From assembly GCA_003225455.1 (NCBI GenBank), contig QIAB01000075.1, positions 45,401 to 80,616 of the forward strand: a DNA stretch of 35,216 nucleotides, in the 5' to 3' direction. This DNA is from Acidobacteriota bacterium (GTDB lineage Bacteria; Acidobacteriota; Terriglobia; Terriglobales; Acidobacteriaceae). The first letter of the stretch is position 1. The number at the start of each line of letters is the position of its first letter. The notes beneath the pieces are model-generated. The model did no database searches, was not told where the DNA came from, and saw only the letters and a list, made by a program, of their open reading frames with translations. Below are positions 1 to 7,335 of the stretch, one piece after another. A program made the position numbers and the translations under genes.

Positions 1-1
1 G

Positions 2-559
2 CTCGCGACTTGGAACGTGGAATATCGCCGAGTAGGGAATAAAGGTGGAGGATGGCCCGGCACCTTTGAAGATATTGCCTCTGCCTACCGCTTCCTGCCG
101 CAGATCGCGAAACGCTACAACCTCGATCCTGCGCGGGCGATGGTTATGGGACATTCTGCCGGTGGCCAGCTCGGGCTTTCCCTCGCCGCTCACGAGCCAT
201 CCCTCAAACGCGTGATTTCACTTGCCGGGGTGCTTGATTTACAGCAAGCATGGGAATTGCACCTGAGCGACGATGCGGTTGTGGAGTTTCTCGGAGGGAA
301 ACCGAAAGATGTACCCGAGCACTACCACGAAGCAGATCCGATGCAGCTACAAGTCCGGGCTACGCAATGGCTGATTCACGGCGCCGCCGATGACGTCGTG
401 CCGCCTCCATTCAGCCGGCACTATGGTGAAGAAAAGAAGAAGCGCGGCGAAGACGCGCATTACCTGGAAATTTCGACCGCCGGACATTTTGATTTAATCG
501 ATCCCCGCTCCAGCGCCTGGCCCAAAGTAGAGAACACAGTACTGCATATCTTGCAATAA
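2..559 (+). CDS. alpha/beta hydrolase (5' truncated by window edge)
   Basis: The frame is open from the first bases (reading LATWNVEYRRVG), so the true start lies upstream of the window and the GTG at 17 is probably internal. The visible part has the serine hydrolase core: the nucleophile elbow GHSAGG at 134-151 of the protein-coding stretch (Ser47 if counted from the GTG), an acid residue in AADDVVPP (about 125-126) and the catalytic His in AGHFDL (about 157). The WNVEYRRVG...GGWPGTFEDI block is typical of kynurenine-formamidase/esterase-like (BD-FAE type) alpha/beta hydrolases, which hydrolyse small esters or amides. The substrate cannot be told from sequence. It ends in TAA and stands alone; the next gene is on the other strand. 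Confidence 0.85.
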   Translation, partial: LATWNVEYRRVGNKGGGWPGTFEDIASAYRFLPQIAKRYNLDPARAMVMGHSAGGQLGLSLAAHEPSLKRVISLAGVLDLQQAWELHLSDDAVVEFLGGKPKDVPEHYHEADPMQLQVRATQWLIHGAADDVVPPPFSRHYGEEKKKRGEDAHYLEISTAGHFDLIDPRSSAWPKVENTVLHILQ

Positions 560-611
560 CCTGGCAAGCTTTTAAGAACTATCATTTTGAGCAGTGACGG
601 CTTTGGGAAGG

Positions 612-630
612 GCACGACCTTCAGTCGTGC
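612..630. repeat. small intergenic hairpin repeat
   Basis: GCACGAC, a five-base spacer, then GTCGTGC form a perfect 7-bp stem downstream of the hydrolase. About 20 bases further on lies the phrase 'gtcattccgagtgggc...cgaggaatctgc', a boilerplate found between genes in many acidobacterial genomes. The hairpin has no U-run, so it is better read as a dispersed palindromic repeat than a classical terminator. The rest of 560-744 holds nothing else I can support. Confidence 0.5.
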
Positions 631-744
631 TGATAAGTCCTTTTCCTTTTGTCATTCCGAGTGGGCTTCAGCCCGCGAGGAATCTGCTTTCCTGAGTTTT
701 CCGCAGTCTCCTATGCCCGAACTATTTGGCTTACTCGGGAATTT

Positions 745-1218
745 CTATCCGGAGCTCCTGCCCAACTCAAAACACAAATACACCATCTGCCCCACATGAT
801 GATGCAGATGCGTGGCACAGCGCAGGAAAATATTGAATCGATTACTAGCGTCCTCTTCCCGAGCCGCAGTATAGGACTTCGACCAGTCCTCCTCTGATTG
901 CGCGTGAATTGCCCGAAGCACCACCTCAATTGCTCGATCAAAATTTCGCAAAACTTCGGTTTTAGACAAACGCTTCGGCTCGTCAAACTCCTGATCCCGA
1001 TCGCGCACATACCCCGTCCCGGCAATCTCCGTCCCGATGTAATAATTCAAGTTCCCAGTCAAATGCAGCACCAAATGCCCGAAGGTGTTGCCGAACGAGA
1101 AAGGTTTCTGCCAGAACTGTTCTTCACTCAGCTTGGCCGCCAGTTCGCGCACTGTGGTTGCTAGATACGTGTACCGCTCTTCGAGCCCATTAGCGATGCT
1201 GGCGTGCAAGCTGTCCAT
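745..1218 (-). CDS. DinB-like four-helix-bundle protein
   Basis: A 157-residue protein with the look of the DinB/YfiT superfamily: a mostly helical sequence with a first histidine cluster in FGHLVLHLTG (His48, His52) and a C-terminal HLHHHVGQMVYL segment (His137-141). Together these would give the usual three-His metal site. Family members are metal-binding bundles; many are putative thiol-dependent S-transferases or DNA-damage-induced proteins of unknown substrate. The ATG start is preceded by a GAGGGG ribosome-binding sequence. The gene is downstream of and co-directional with the ketosynthase/SDR pair (48 bp after the ketosynthase start-side neighbour's boundary at 1267), so it may be the last gene of that operon. 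A specific function cannot be assigned. Confidence 0.75.
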   Translation of the reverse strand: MDSLHASIANGLEERYTYLATTVRELAAKLSEEQFWQKPFSFGNTFGHLVLHLTGNLNYYIGTEIAGTGYVRDRDQEFDEPKRLSKTEVLRNFDRAIEVVLRAIHAQSEEDWSKSYTAAREEDASNRFNIFLRCATHLHHHVGQMVYLCFELGRSSG

Positions 1219-1266
1219 GACCCCTCACTTCTCCGGAACTCTCTGCGTCCCCTGTGGTTAAGCTGC

Positions 1267-2496
1267 TTAAGCGACTTGCCTCAGCACCAACGCAGAATTC
1301 TTTGACCCAAATGCAATGCAATTACAAATTCGTCCGGCTTCCGGCACGTAATCCAAATCGCATTCCGGATCGGGGTTGTCTAAATTGATCGTCGGCGGAA
1401 CCTGCCCACTCTGCATCGCTACAATCGTGGCTGCCACTCCCGCGGCTCCACACGCTCCCTGTGGATGCCCAATTTGCGACTTCAGCGCCGACATCGGAAT
1501 CTCTTTTGCCCGCTCGCCCAGCGCCAACTTCAGCGCGCGAGTCTCAATGCGATCGTTCAACTGTGTAGACGTGCCATGCAAATTCACGTAATCCACTCCA
1601 CCAGGACCAATCCCCGCCTGCTTCATCGCCAGTTCAATGGCTCTTGCCGGTTCTTCACCACATTCCTGCAAGCGCACTCGATGAAAAGCCTCGCAGGTCG
1701 ACCCATACCCGCAGATCTCAGCCAGAATCCTGGCGCCACGTGCTCGCGCATGCTCGTAGTTTTCCAGCACAAACATCCACGCGCCTTCCGCCAGCACAAA
1801 TCCATCCCGATTCACAGAAAATGGCCGCGATCCGCGCTCCGGCGCGTGATTCCATGAGTCCGTAAGAATTTTCATCAGCAAGAATCCCTTCACAATCCCG
1901 AGCGCAATCGGAGCGTCCGCCCCGCCGCTCAGCACCATGTCCAACCTTCCCGATTGAATCTGCCGCATGGCATATCCCAACGCATCCGTCGAAGACGTAC
2001 ACCCGGTGGTCACAATGTGGCTGGCCCCGCGCAATCCGAATCGCACGCTGAGTTCGCTCGAGAGCGTTCCCATTACGCCGGTAGGGACGCAGAACAAGCT
2101 CATGCTCTTGTATTGCTGATGGAAAAACAGCCGGTACTGCTCTTCGGTGAATTCTTGCGATCCTCCGCCTGATCCCAGGATCACGCCGACGCGGCGTTTC
2201 TGTTCAAGAGGCAGCGAAGGCGCATCAACACCCGCTGCGCCCAACGCCTCCGTAGCTGCGGCGATCGCCAGCGGCAACACGCGCGAAACATGTTTGCGCT
2301 CACGTTTTTCCACCCAGGCGAGCTCGTCGAAGTCGCTTACCTCACCCGCAATCTGCACTGCAATTTCAGAAGCATCAAACCGCGAAATGCGCCGCACGCC
2401 GCTGCGCCCCTCGAGAATGGCGTGTGAGAAAGACGAATTGCCAATTCCATTAGGACTTACCGCTCCCATGCCCGTGATCACGACCCGTCGTTGCAC
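1267..2496 (-). CDS. beta-ketoacyl-ACP synthase II-type ketosynthase (FabF-like)
   Basis: A thiolase-fold condensing enzyme of about 409 residues that would extend acyl-ACP with malonyl-ACP. The catalytic set is complete: Cys in TTGCTSSTDALG, His in NLHGTSTQLND, and Lys plus His in ALKSQIGHPQGACGA. The frame could open at a TTG at 2511, but I prefer the GTG at 2496 because GAGG sits five bases before it and homologues begin at (M)QRRVVITGMG. It lies about 100 bp downstream of a FabG-like reductase on the same strand. A lone KS/KR pair away from acpP, fabD and fabH suggests a specialised lipid or polyketide-like product rather than housekeeping fatty acid synthesis; that is inference. It could also be a second, redundant fabF. 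Confidence 0.88.
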   Translation of the reverse strand: MQRRVVITGMGAVSPNGIGNSSFSHAILEGRSGVRRISRFDASEIAVQIAGEVSDFDELAWVEKRERKHVSRVLPLAIAAATEALGAAGVDAPSLPLEQKRRVGVILGSGGGSQEFTEEQYRLFFHQQYKSMSLFCVPTGVMGTLSSELSVRFGLRGASHIVTTGCTSSTDALGYAMRQIQSGRLDMVLSGGADAPIALGIVKGFLLMKILTDSWNHAPERGSRPFSVNRDGFVLAEGAWMFVLENYEHARARGARILAEICGYGSTCEAFHRVRLQECGEEPARAIELAMKQAGIGPGGVDYVNLHGTSTQLNDRIETRALKLALGERAKEIPMSALKSQIGHPQGACGAAGVAATIVAMQSGQVPPTINLDNPDPECDLDYVPEAGRICNCIAFGSKNSALVLRQVA

Positions 2497-2557
2497 GCAC
2501 ACCTCGATCAATCTGGACTATACCAGCATAGCCACCCAAGCACTTTCTAGTTGTCCA

Positions 2558-2572
2558 CAAAATGTAATTTTG
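2558..2572. promoter_or_regulatory. 15-bp palindrome upstream of ketosynthase
   Basis: CAAAAT-GTA-ATTTTG is a perfect inverted repeat between the SDR stop and the ketosynthase start. It sits in a wider imperfect symmetry that begins TTG and ends CAA. The size and AT-rich arms would suit a dimeric repressor operator, but no regulator is encoded next to it and chance is possible. Confidence 0.3.
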
Positions 2573-2598
2573 GCAAAATCAACAGCGGTTCTGAACTG

Positions 2599-3369
2599 CT
2601 AGCGCGCCGTCCATCCTCCATCAATCAAAATTGTCTCTCCCGTGATAAGCGAAGCCGCCGGCGAGGCCAGAAATACCACCGCTCCTGCAACCTCCATCGG
2701 TTCGCCAATACGATGAAGCCCCGCGATTCGCTCGACTACATCGGTGCGGTTTTCTGGAATCGCAAGAAATTCCTCAGTCCCCGGCGTATGAATGAAAGTC
2801 GGGGCCACCGCATTCACGTTAATGCCATGCTTCCCCCACTCGATTGCCAGGCACTTAGTCAGATGAGCGATCGCCGCTTTGGTCATGCAGTACACCGATT
2901 CTCCCGGCAACGCTGCGAAGCCCGCTTGCGAACTCATGTTGATGATCCGTCCACGTTTTTGACGAATCATCACTCGCCCCGCCGCTTGGCTCGCGAAGAA
3001 CGTTCCTTTCAGGTTCACCGCCAGGGTTGCATCAAAATCCGGCTCGCGGACATTCTCCGCTAGATTCTCCGGAGCAATCCCGGCATTATTCACCAGGATG
3101 TCGAGCTTCCCGAAGCGCGCCACGGTTTCATCTACCGCCCGAAAAATCTGCTCCGTCTGAGCGATGTCCATCTGCAGCGGCAGCGCACGTCGCCCCATGC
3201 CTTCAATTTCGGCGGCAAGTTTACCTCCGGTTGCGGCGTGCCGAAACCCGAGCGCCACATCCGCCCCCGCATGCGCCAGCGCGAGTGAAATCGCTCGTCC
3301 TAGTCCGCGTGCCGCGCCCGTCACCAGCGCCACTTGTCCCTGCAAATCAAATCGTGGGAAGTCATTCAT
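2599..3369 (-). CDS. short-chain dehydrogenase/reductase (FabG-like)
   Basis: A classical 256-residue SDR. The Rossmann cofactor motif TGAARGLG is at residues 17-24, the structural NNAG at 94-97, the catalytic Asn near 119, Ser147 in NMSSQAG, and the YxxxK motif as Tyr160-Lys164. The C-terminal FLASPAASLITGETILIDGG block is typical of FabG and related NAD(P)H reductases. With the adjacent ketosynthase it would reduce the 3-keto product, so the two probably act in one pathway; substrate unknown. There is no clear Shine-Dalgarno before the ATG at 3369. A TATAAT on this strand only about 10 bases upstream suggests a nearly leaderless transcript. The gene is divergent from the UbiD-type gene. Confidence 0.88.
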   Translation of the reverse strand: MNDFPRFDLQGQVALVTGAARGLGRAISLALAHAGADVALGFRHAATGGKLAAEIEGMGRRALPLQMDIAQTEQIFRAVDETVARFGKLDILVNNAGIAPENLAENVREPDFDATLAVNLKGTFFASQAAGRVMIRQKRGRIINMSSQAGFAALPGESVYCMTKAAIAHLTKCLAIEWGKHGINVNAVAPTFIHTPGTEEFLAIPENRTDVVERIAGLHRIGEPMEVAGAVVFLASPAASLITGETILIDGGWTAR

Positions 3370-3378
3370 GCGCGGAGA

Positions 3379-3388
3379 TTATATAATT
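3379..3388. promoter_or_regulatory. palindromic -10 element between divergent genes
   Basis: ATTATATAAT reads TATAAT on both strands in the 67-bp gap between the SDR (minus) and the UbiD-type gene (plus). On the minus strand the expected start point would fall within a few bases of the SDR start codon; on the plus strand it would leave a leader of roughly 40 bases. No good -35 box is visible on either side, so this is tentative. Confidence 0.35.
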
Positions 3389-3436
3389 CGCGCTTCCGGG
3401 AACTGAGAACTCTAATCACTCAGAGCGAGGTATCAT

Positions 3437-5119
3437 TTGCCCTACGACGACCTGCGTAGCTGGATCGCTGCCCTCGACCACGCCGGCGAGCTGAGAAGAA
3501 TAGGCACCGAAGTCGATCCAGTTCTCGAGATCACCGAGATCACAGATCGCGTGAGCAAAGGCCACGTAGGCACAGACGTCTCGTCTGTGCGGGCGAGCAA
3601 CGCTCGCCAGTCTAATGGCATCCGGAAATCTTCGCCCGGCCCAGCCCTCCTCTTTCAAAACATCAAGGGTCATCCCGGTCATCAGCTTCTGATCAACCAG
3701 TTCGGCTCCGCGCGCCGCATGAACCTGGCGCTCGAGGTCGATTCGCTCGACGAGATCGCCGACCGCATTCGCCACTTCATGGACGTGAAATCCCCTCAGG
3801 GTTTTCTCGACAAAGTGAAGATGTTGCCAATGTTGGCGGAAATGGGAAAGTTCTTTCCGAAGACGGTTTCCACCGGCCCGTGTAAAGAAGTCATCCGCAA
3901 AGAAAACTTCTCTCTGGACTGGTTCCCCATCCTTCAGTGTTGGCCGAAGGATGCCGGACGCTTTATAACTCTGCCGTGTGTCATCACCCGCGATCCCAAA
4001 ACTGGCAAGCGCAACGTCGGTTGCTATCGTTTGCAGGTTTATGATGAGCGTACTACTGGATTTCACGCCCAGCGTCAGAAGGTTGCGGCAGAGCATTTTC
4101 GGGAAGCGCTGCGGCGCTCCGCAGCGCAGGACCCTGCCGATGCTCACGTGGGGACGGGCGCCCTCGCCCGTCCGGCCGGGCGAAGCCCGGCTGAGCTCTC
4201 CCGCTCTGCCGTAGACATCATGGCGCGTTCTTCGGGCGGATCGGTGCTCGTTGAAGGTCCCCGTCCATCGGGCAAGATGGAAGTTGCTGTGGCGATTGGA
4301 ACCGACCCGGCGGTGACTTTCTCGTCCATTGTTCCAGCGCCACCAGATGTTGAGGAATATCTGATCGCTGGCTTTCTTCGCCAGAACCCTGTCGAGCTCG
4401 TCAAATGCGAAACTGTTGACCTCGAAGTCCCCGCTTCTTCCGAAATCGTGCTTGAGGGTCACGTGCATCTCGACGAACTCCGTACTGAGGGCCCTTTTGG
4501 CGACCACACCGGTTTTTATTCTCTGGAAGATCTCTATCCCGTGCTTCATCTCTCCTGCATTACGCATCGCAAAAATCCGATTTATGCGACCACCATCGTC
4601 GGCAAGCCTCCCATGGAGGACGCCTGGATGGGCAAGGCCGTCACGCGCATTTTTCTTCCCCTAATGAAGCTCACGATCCCTGAGCTCGTCGATATCAATC
4701 TGCCGGTCGAGGGCATCTTTCACAACCTGATGATCGTCTCGATCAGGAAATCCTATCCCGGCCAGGCGCGCAAAGTGATGAATGCGATCTGGTCGCTCGG
4801 GCAAGCGATGTTCACTAAATGCATTATCGTCGTGGACGAGGACGTCAACGTTCAAGACATCGCCGAGGTCACTCTCAAAGTCCTCAATCACATCGATCCC
4901 GAGCGCGACATCCAGTTCACGCTCGGCCCTATCGATTCGCTTGACCACGCCTCGCGCCTGCCGAACTACGGATCGAAAATGGGCATTGACGCGACCCGCA
5001 AGTGGGCGAGCGAAGGATTTACCCGTCCCTGGCCGGATGAAATCCTGATGGACGCCAAGACCAAAGCTGTCGTCGACATCAAATGGAAAACGCTGGCAAA
5101 AGAGCTGGGGCTGGAGTGA
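3437..5119 (+). CDS. UbiD-family (de)carboxylase with two repeat-encoded insertions
   Basis: A 560-residue prenylated-FMN-dependent decarboxylase of the UbiD family, which acts on aromatic or alpha,beta-unsaturated carboxylates in the cytosol. Family hallmarks are clear: DLRSWIAALDHAGELRRI at the start, ENFSLDWFPILQCWPKDAGRFIT, GKRNVGCYRLQVYDERTTGFH, the catalytic Glu region LRTEGPFGDHTGFYS, and KPPMEDAWMGKAVTRIFLP. The start is TTG, with GAGCGAGG upstream. Two stretches do not look like UbiD: about residues 45-70 and 230-260. Both coincide with hairpin repeats (3570-3608 and 4152-4191) and keep the frame open. The insertions fall near the N-terminal domain border and before the VAVAIGTDPA block, so the fold may tolerate them. 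It could serve quinone or aromatic metabolism; no ubiX partner is in the window. Confidence 0.9.
   Translation: MPYDDLRSWIAALDHAGELRRIGTEVDPVLEITEITDRVSKGHVGTDVSSVRASNARQSNGIRKSSPGPALLFQNIKGHPGHQLLINQFGSARRMNLALEVDSLDEIADRIRHFMDVKSPQGFLDKVKMLPMLAEMGKFFPKTVSTGPCKEVIRKENFSLDWFPILQCWPKDAGRFITLPCVITRDPKTGKRNVGCYRLQVYDERTTGFHAQRQKVAAEHFREALRRSAAQDPADAHVGTGALARPAGRSPAELSRSAVDIMARSSGGSVLVEGPRPSGKMEVAVAIGTDPAVTFSSIVPAPPDVEEYLIAGFLRQNPVELVKCETVDLEVPASSEIVLEGHVHLDELRTEGPFGDHTGFYSLEDLYPVLHLSCITHRKNPIYATTIVGKPPMEDAWMGKAVTRIFLPLMKLTIPELVDINLPVEGIFHNLMIVSIRKSYPGQARKVMNAIWSLGQAMFTKCIIVVDEDVNVQDIAEVTLKVLNHIDPERDIQFTLGPIDSLDHASRLPNYGSKMGIDATRKWASEGFTRPWPDEILMDAKTKAVVDIKWKTLAKELGLE
3570..3608 (+). repeat. composite two-hairpin repeat inside the UbiD-type gene
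   Basis: Hairpin A is GCACAGACG, loop TCT, CGTCTGTGC (3570-3590). Hairpin B is GGCGAGC, loop AAC, GCTCGCC (3592-3608). The same A-then-B layout occurs at 4152, 5183, 5388 (reverse) and 32139. Here it is translated as part of residues 45-58 of the UbiD-type protein. Confidence 0.8.
4152..4191 (+). repeat. composite two-hairpin repeat inside the UbiD-type gene
   Basis: Hairpin A is GGACGGGCG, loop CCCT, CGCCCGTCC (4152-4173). Hairpin B is GCCGGGC, loop GAA, GCCCGGC (4175-4191). Hairpin A is identical to that of the intergenic copy at 5183-5204, so the same element exists both in and out of a gene within 1 kb. It encodes ALARPAGRSPA, which is foreign to UbiD. Confidence 0.85.
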
Positions 5120-5182
5120 AGATTTTTTGATTTTATTTTCCGAGGCAAGTCCCCACGGGATGAGCCGCCACTGCTCGTGTGG

Positions 5183-5223
5183 GGACGGGCGCCCTCGCCC
5201 GTCCAGGTCGAGCGAAGCCCGAC
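5183..5223 (+). repeat. composite two-hairpin repeat
   Basis: Hairpin A (5183-5204) matches the UbiD-internal copy at 4152 base for base. Hairpin B is GTCGAGC, loop GAA, GCCCGAC (5207-5223) with one mispair. It is preceded by the same GTGTGGG/CGTGGGG lead-in. Confidence 0.8.
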
Positions 5224-5387
5224 GGCAAGGCTTGGGCCCTGCTTCGCGGGCGGAGGCGCCCGCGCCACACCTACGTTGATAGCAGTTGCCAGGCTTCCAG
5301 GTACTTCTCATACGCTCCACCGTCCGCGCTTCTTGCCAAGGTATTAAACGAATGAACATATTGCTCAGAATATCCGCGTACGTCGCT

Positions 5388-5427
5388 GCCGAGCTGCGCT
5401 CGGCTGGACAGCCGAGGGCGGCTGTCC
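5388..5427 (-). repeat. composite two-hairpin repeat, reverse orientation
   Basis: On the minus strand: GGACAGCC, loop GCCCTC, GGCTGTCC, then GCCGAGC, loop GCA, GCTCGGC. It is nearly the same as the copy at 32139-32178 some 27 kb away, which is on the other strand. Confidence 0.8.
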
Positions 5428-5587
5428 CTACGCGGTCTGTGGTGAGCGATCAGAGTCACACGAGCGGGACGCTCGCGCCTACATCAAAATGACCCACGCC
5501 GGTACATTCCCCACGTTGCTCGTCAAACGTAAATCCTGAAACACAACCCGCCCTGCGGGATTTGCGTCTGAATTGCGGGAGAGAAGT

Positions 5588-5797
5588 ATGCCACAACGCA
5601 AAAAGTCTGGCGGTAGAAGGTATGGCAAGGCTGCGGGCAAGACCGTAGCGAGCGCCATGCGGCGCAGAAAAAGAGGGACGCTGAAATCCGGCAGGGGCGG
5701 AAAAGGCGGGCAGGTAAAGAGCCGTAAACAGGCCATTGCCATTGGGCTTTCAGAAGCTCGCAAGAAGGGCGCAAAAGTTCCGAAGAAAGCGGCGTGA
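5588..5797 (+). CDS. small basic DUF6496-like protein
   Basis: A 69-residue protein very rich in Lys, Arg and Gly, starting MPQRKKSGGRRYGKAAG and continuing SAMRRRKRGTLKSGRGGK, then KSRKQAIAIGLSEARKKGAK. That last phrase is the signature of the short DUF6496 family found across soil bacteria. The charge suggests nucleic acid binding, but no function is established. ATG at 5588 is preceded by GGGAGA; a TTG five codons earlier is in frame but less likely. It is monocistronic, between a repeat field and the convergent MFS gene. Confidence 0.8.
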   Translation: MPQRKKSGGRRYGKAAGKTVASAMRRRKRGTLKSGRGGKGGQVKSRKQAIAIGLSEARKKGAKVPKKAA

Positions 5798-5844
5798 TGG
5801 CGTGTCCCGCAGAGTCAGCTTGCCGGTGACGTCATCATTTCCTG

Positions 5845-5923
5845 AACCACGAAGGACAGCAAGTTACACAAAGGGTTGAATCCTAAAGGGCCTCTTTGGT
5901 GTTTCTTCGTGCCCCTCGTGGTT
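5845..5923. repeat. large imperfect inverted repeat (acidobacterial boilerplate)
   Basis: AACCACGA (5845-5852) is mirrored by TCGTGGTT (5916-5923), with further partial pairing of ACACAAAGG against CTTTGGTGT nearer the centre. The wording 'cctcgtggttaagtt' recurs as 'cctgtggttaagctg' near 1250 and as 'aaccgcaaaggc' near 32430. It supplies the last 20 or so codons of the MFS gene. Confidence 0.6.
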
Positions 5924-7231
5924 AAGTTCGGACGCTACTAGGTTGCCCTCGGCTGTGGCCAGATTCTGGTGTGGATCGACGATCAGCCACGCTGCCGCTC
6001 CTACCACGCACAATGCAGCAGCAACCAGGAACGATGCGGTCCAGCCGAACTTCAGCGCGATCCAGGGCGTAAGCTGTGCCGTCACAGCGCCGCCGATCTG
6101 CGCGCCCATATTCATGAATCCCGAAACTGATCCGGCGGAGCGCCCGGCAATGTCGGCGGTCACGGACCAGAAGGAACTCTGCGCAAGATAGAGCGCGCCT
6201 GCGCCGCCAGCGAGAACGATACTGGCAACGCGCGCGCTTTCTACTTTTGCTCCGAGAACCAGAAACACGGCGGCGCAGAGAATTACAACGGAGGCCAGAA
6301 TGCAGCGCCCCAAGCGAGGTCCATGGGCGCGAGTAAGGCGGTCGCTAATCAGCCCGCCAATTGTGCAACAGACCGCCATTGCGAGAAACGGAAGCATCGC
6401 GTAAAACGCGCTGGCTTTCAGGTCTAATCCGCGCACCTGGGCCAAGTAGATATAAAACCAACTGAAGAAAATCCAGGCGACATATCCAAAACAAAAATAA
6501 CTCAGCGTCACAGCAAGCACTTCTTTGCTGGTAAGCACGTTTTTCCAGGGGACGAGCTTTGCGTTGTCTTGCACCGCAGTTTTTGCAGTCAGGCCTGAGC
6601 GGATGAACGCCAGCTCTTCGCTGGAAACCCTTGGGTGCTCTGCGGGAGAATCCCGCGCCGTGAGATACCAAACGGCTCCCACAATCAGGCCGAGCGCTGC
6701 GCAAACCCAGAAGGACGCACGCCAACCATAGTGAAGTATCAGATACGTGATCAGGGGAGGCGAAAGGCCTGCGCCTGCGCCCACGCCAGCGAATATCCAT
6801 CCGTTGGCGATGCCGCGCTCCTGGGAGGGAATCCAGCGGGCCACAAATTGATTGGAGGCGGGATAAACCACCGCTTCGCCGGCGCCCAGCAGAAAGCGAA
6901 TTGCGACAAAGAGAATGAGGGCGCTTCCGATGCTTGCAGGAACAGCCGCAGTCATCGCGGTGAATACGCCCCACCAAATGACGCCCATCGTCAGCACTCG
7001 GCGGGGTCCAAAGCGGTCAGCCAGACGACCGCCAAGCGTTTGAAAAAGTGCATAACCCCATAGCAGCGCGCTAAAAACCGTACCCAGTTGCACGTTAGTG
7101 AGGTGATAGGCGGAAGCGATGGAGGCTCCCGCGATCGAGATATTCACGCGATCCAGGAACGCGACGGCGCTCAAAATGAACAGCCAGAAGATAAGAAACC
7201 AGCGGACGTAGCCGGGCTTCGCGCCGGTCAT
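5864..7231 (-). CDS. MFS transporter, anion:cation symporter type
   Basis: A 455-residue inner-membrane permease with the twelve hydrophobic segments of the major facilitator superfamily. The first helix runs WFLIFWLFILSAVAFLDRVNISIAG, the loop 2-3 motif is GGRLADRFGPRRVL, and RFLLGAGEAVVYPASNQFVARWIPSQERG is typical of the ACS family (hexuronate, tartrate, glucarate, phthalate transporters). I start at the ATG at 7231, with GAAGGG six bases upstream, rather than an earlier in-frame codon at 7267. The C-terminal tail LNHEGHEETPKRP is encoded by the intergenic repeat and is probably not functional. It is divergent from the exported RraA gene, so it is the likely uptake system of the adjacent catabolic cluster. 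The substrate is probably a small organic acid. Confidence 0.9.
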   Translation of the reverse strand: MTGAKPGYVRWFLIFWLFILSAVAFLDRVNISIAGASIASAYHLTNVQLGTVFSALLWGYALFQTLGGRLADRFGPRRVLTMGVIWWGVFTAMTAAVPASIGSALILFVAIRFLLGAGEAVVYPASNQFVARWIPSQERGIANGWIFAGVGAGAGLSPPLITYLILHYGWRASFWVCAALGLIVGAVWYLTARDSPAEHPRVSSEELAFIRSGLTAKTAVQDNAKLVPWKNVLTSKEVLAVTLSYFCFGYVAWIFFSWFYIYLAQVRGLDLKASAFYAMLPFLAMAVCCTIGGLISDRLTRAHGPRLGRCILASVVILCAAVFLVLGAKVESARVASIVLAGGAGALYLAQSSFWSVTADIAGRSAGSVSGFMNMGAQIGGAVTAQLTPWIALKFGWTASFLVAAALCVVGAAAWLIVDPHQNLATAEGNLVASELNHEGHEETPKRPFRIQPFV

Positions 7232-7335
7232 CCTTGACCCTTCGTTTCGCAGCCATTGTTGGAACACTGCCGCTGTGTTATTTTCCGCAGCGAATTGCTT
7301 TTCATCTTCGAGCGAAACGGAGAGCGAACGAAGTC

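Larger units (their letters stand above)
5120..5587. other. gene-free stretch packed with hairpin repeats
   Basis: I see no credible gene here. It holds the composite repeat in forward orientation (5183-5223), a GC-rich hairpin with arms GCGGGCG and CGCCCGC (5246-5263), the composite repeat in reverse (5388-5427), and a short hairpin CGAGCG-GGA-CGCTCG (5461-5475). Short open frames across it merely translate the repeats. The last bases carry the ribosome-binding sequence of the next gene. Confidence 0.75.

Noticed and set aside
3437-5119. UbiD-type gene as a frameshifted pseudogene
   Set aside because: The frame stays open through both inserts and all family motifs after them are in frame.
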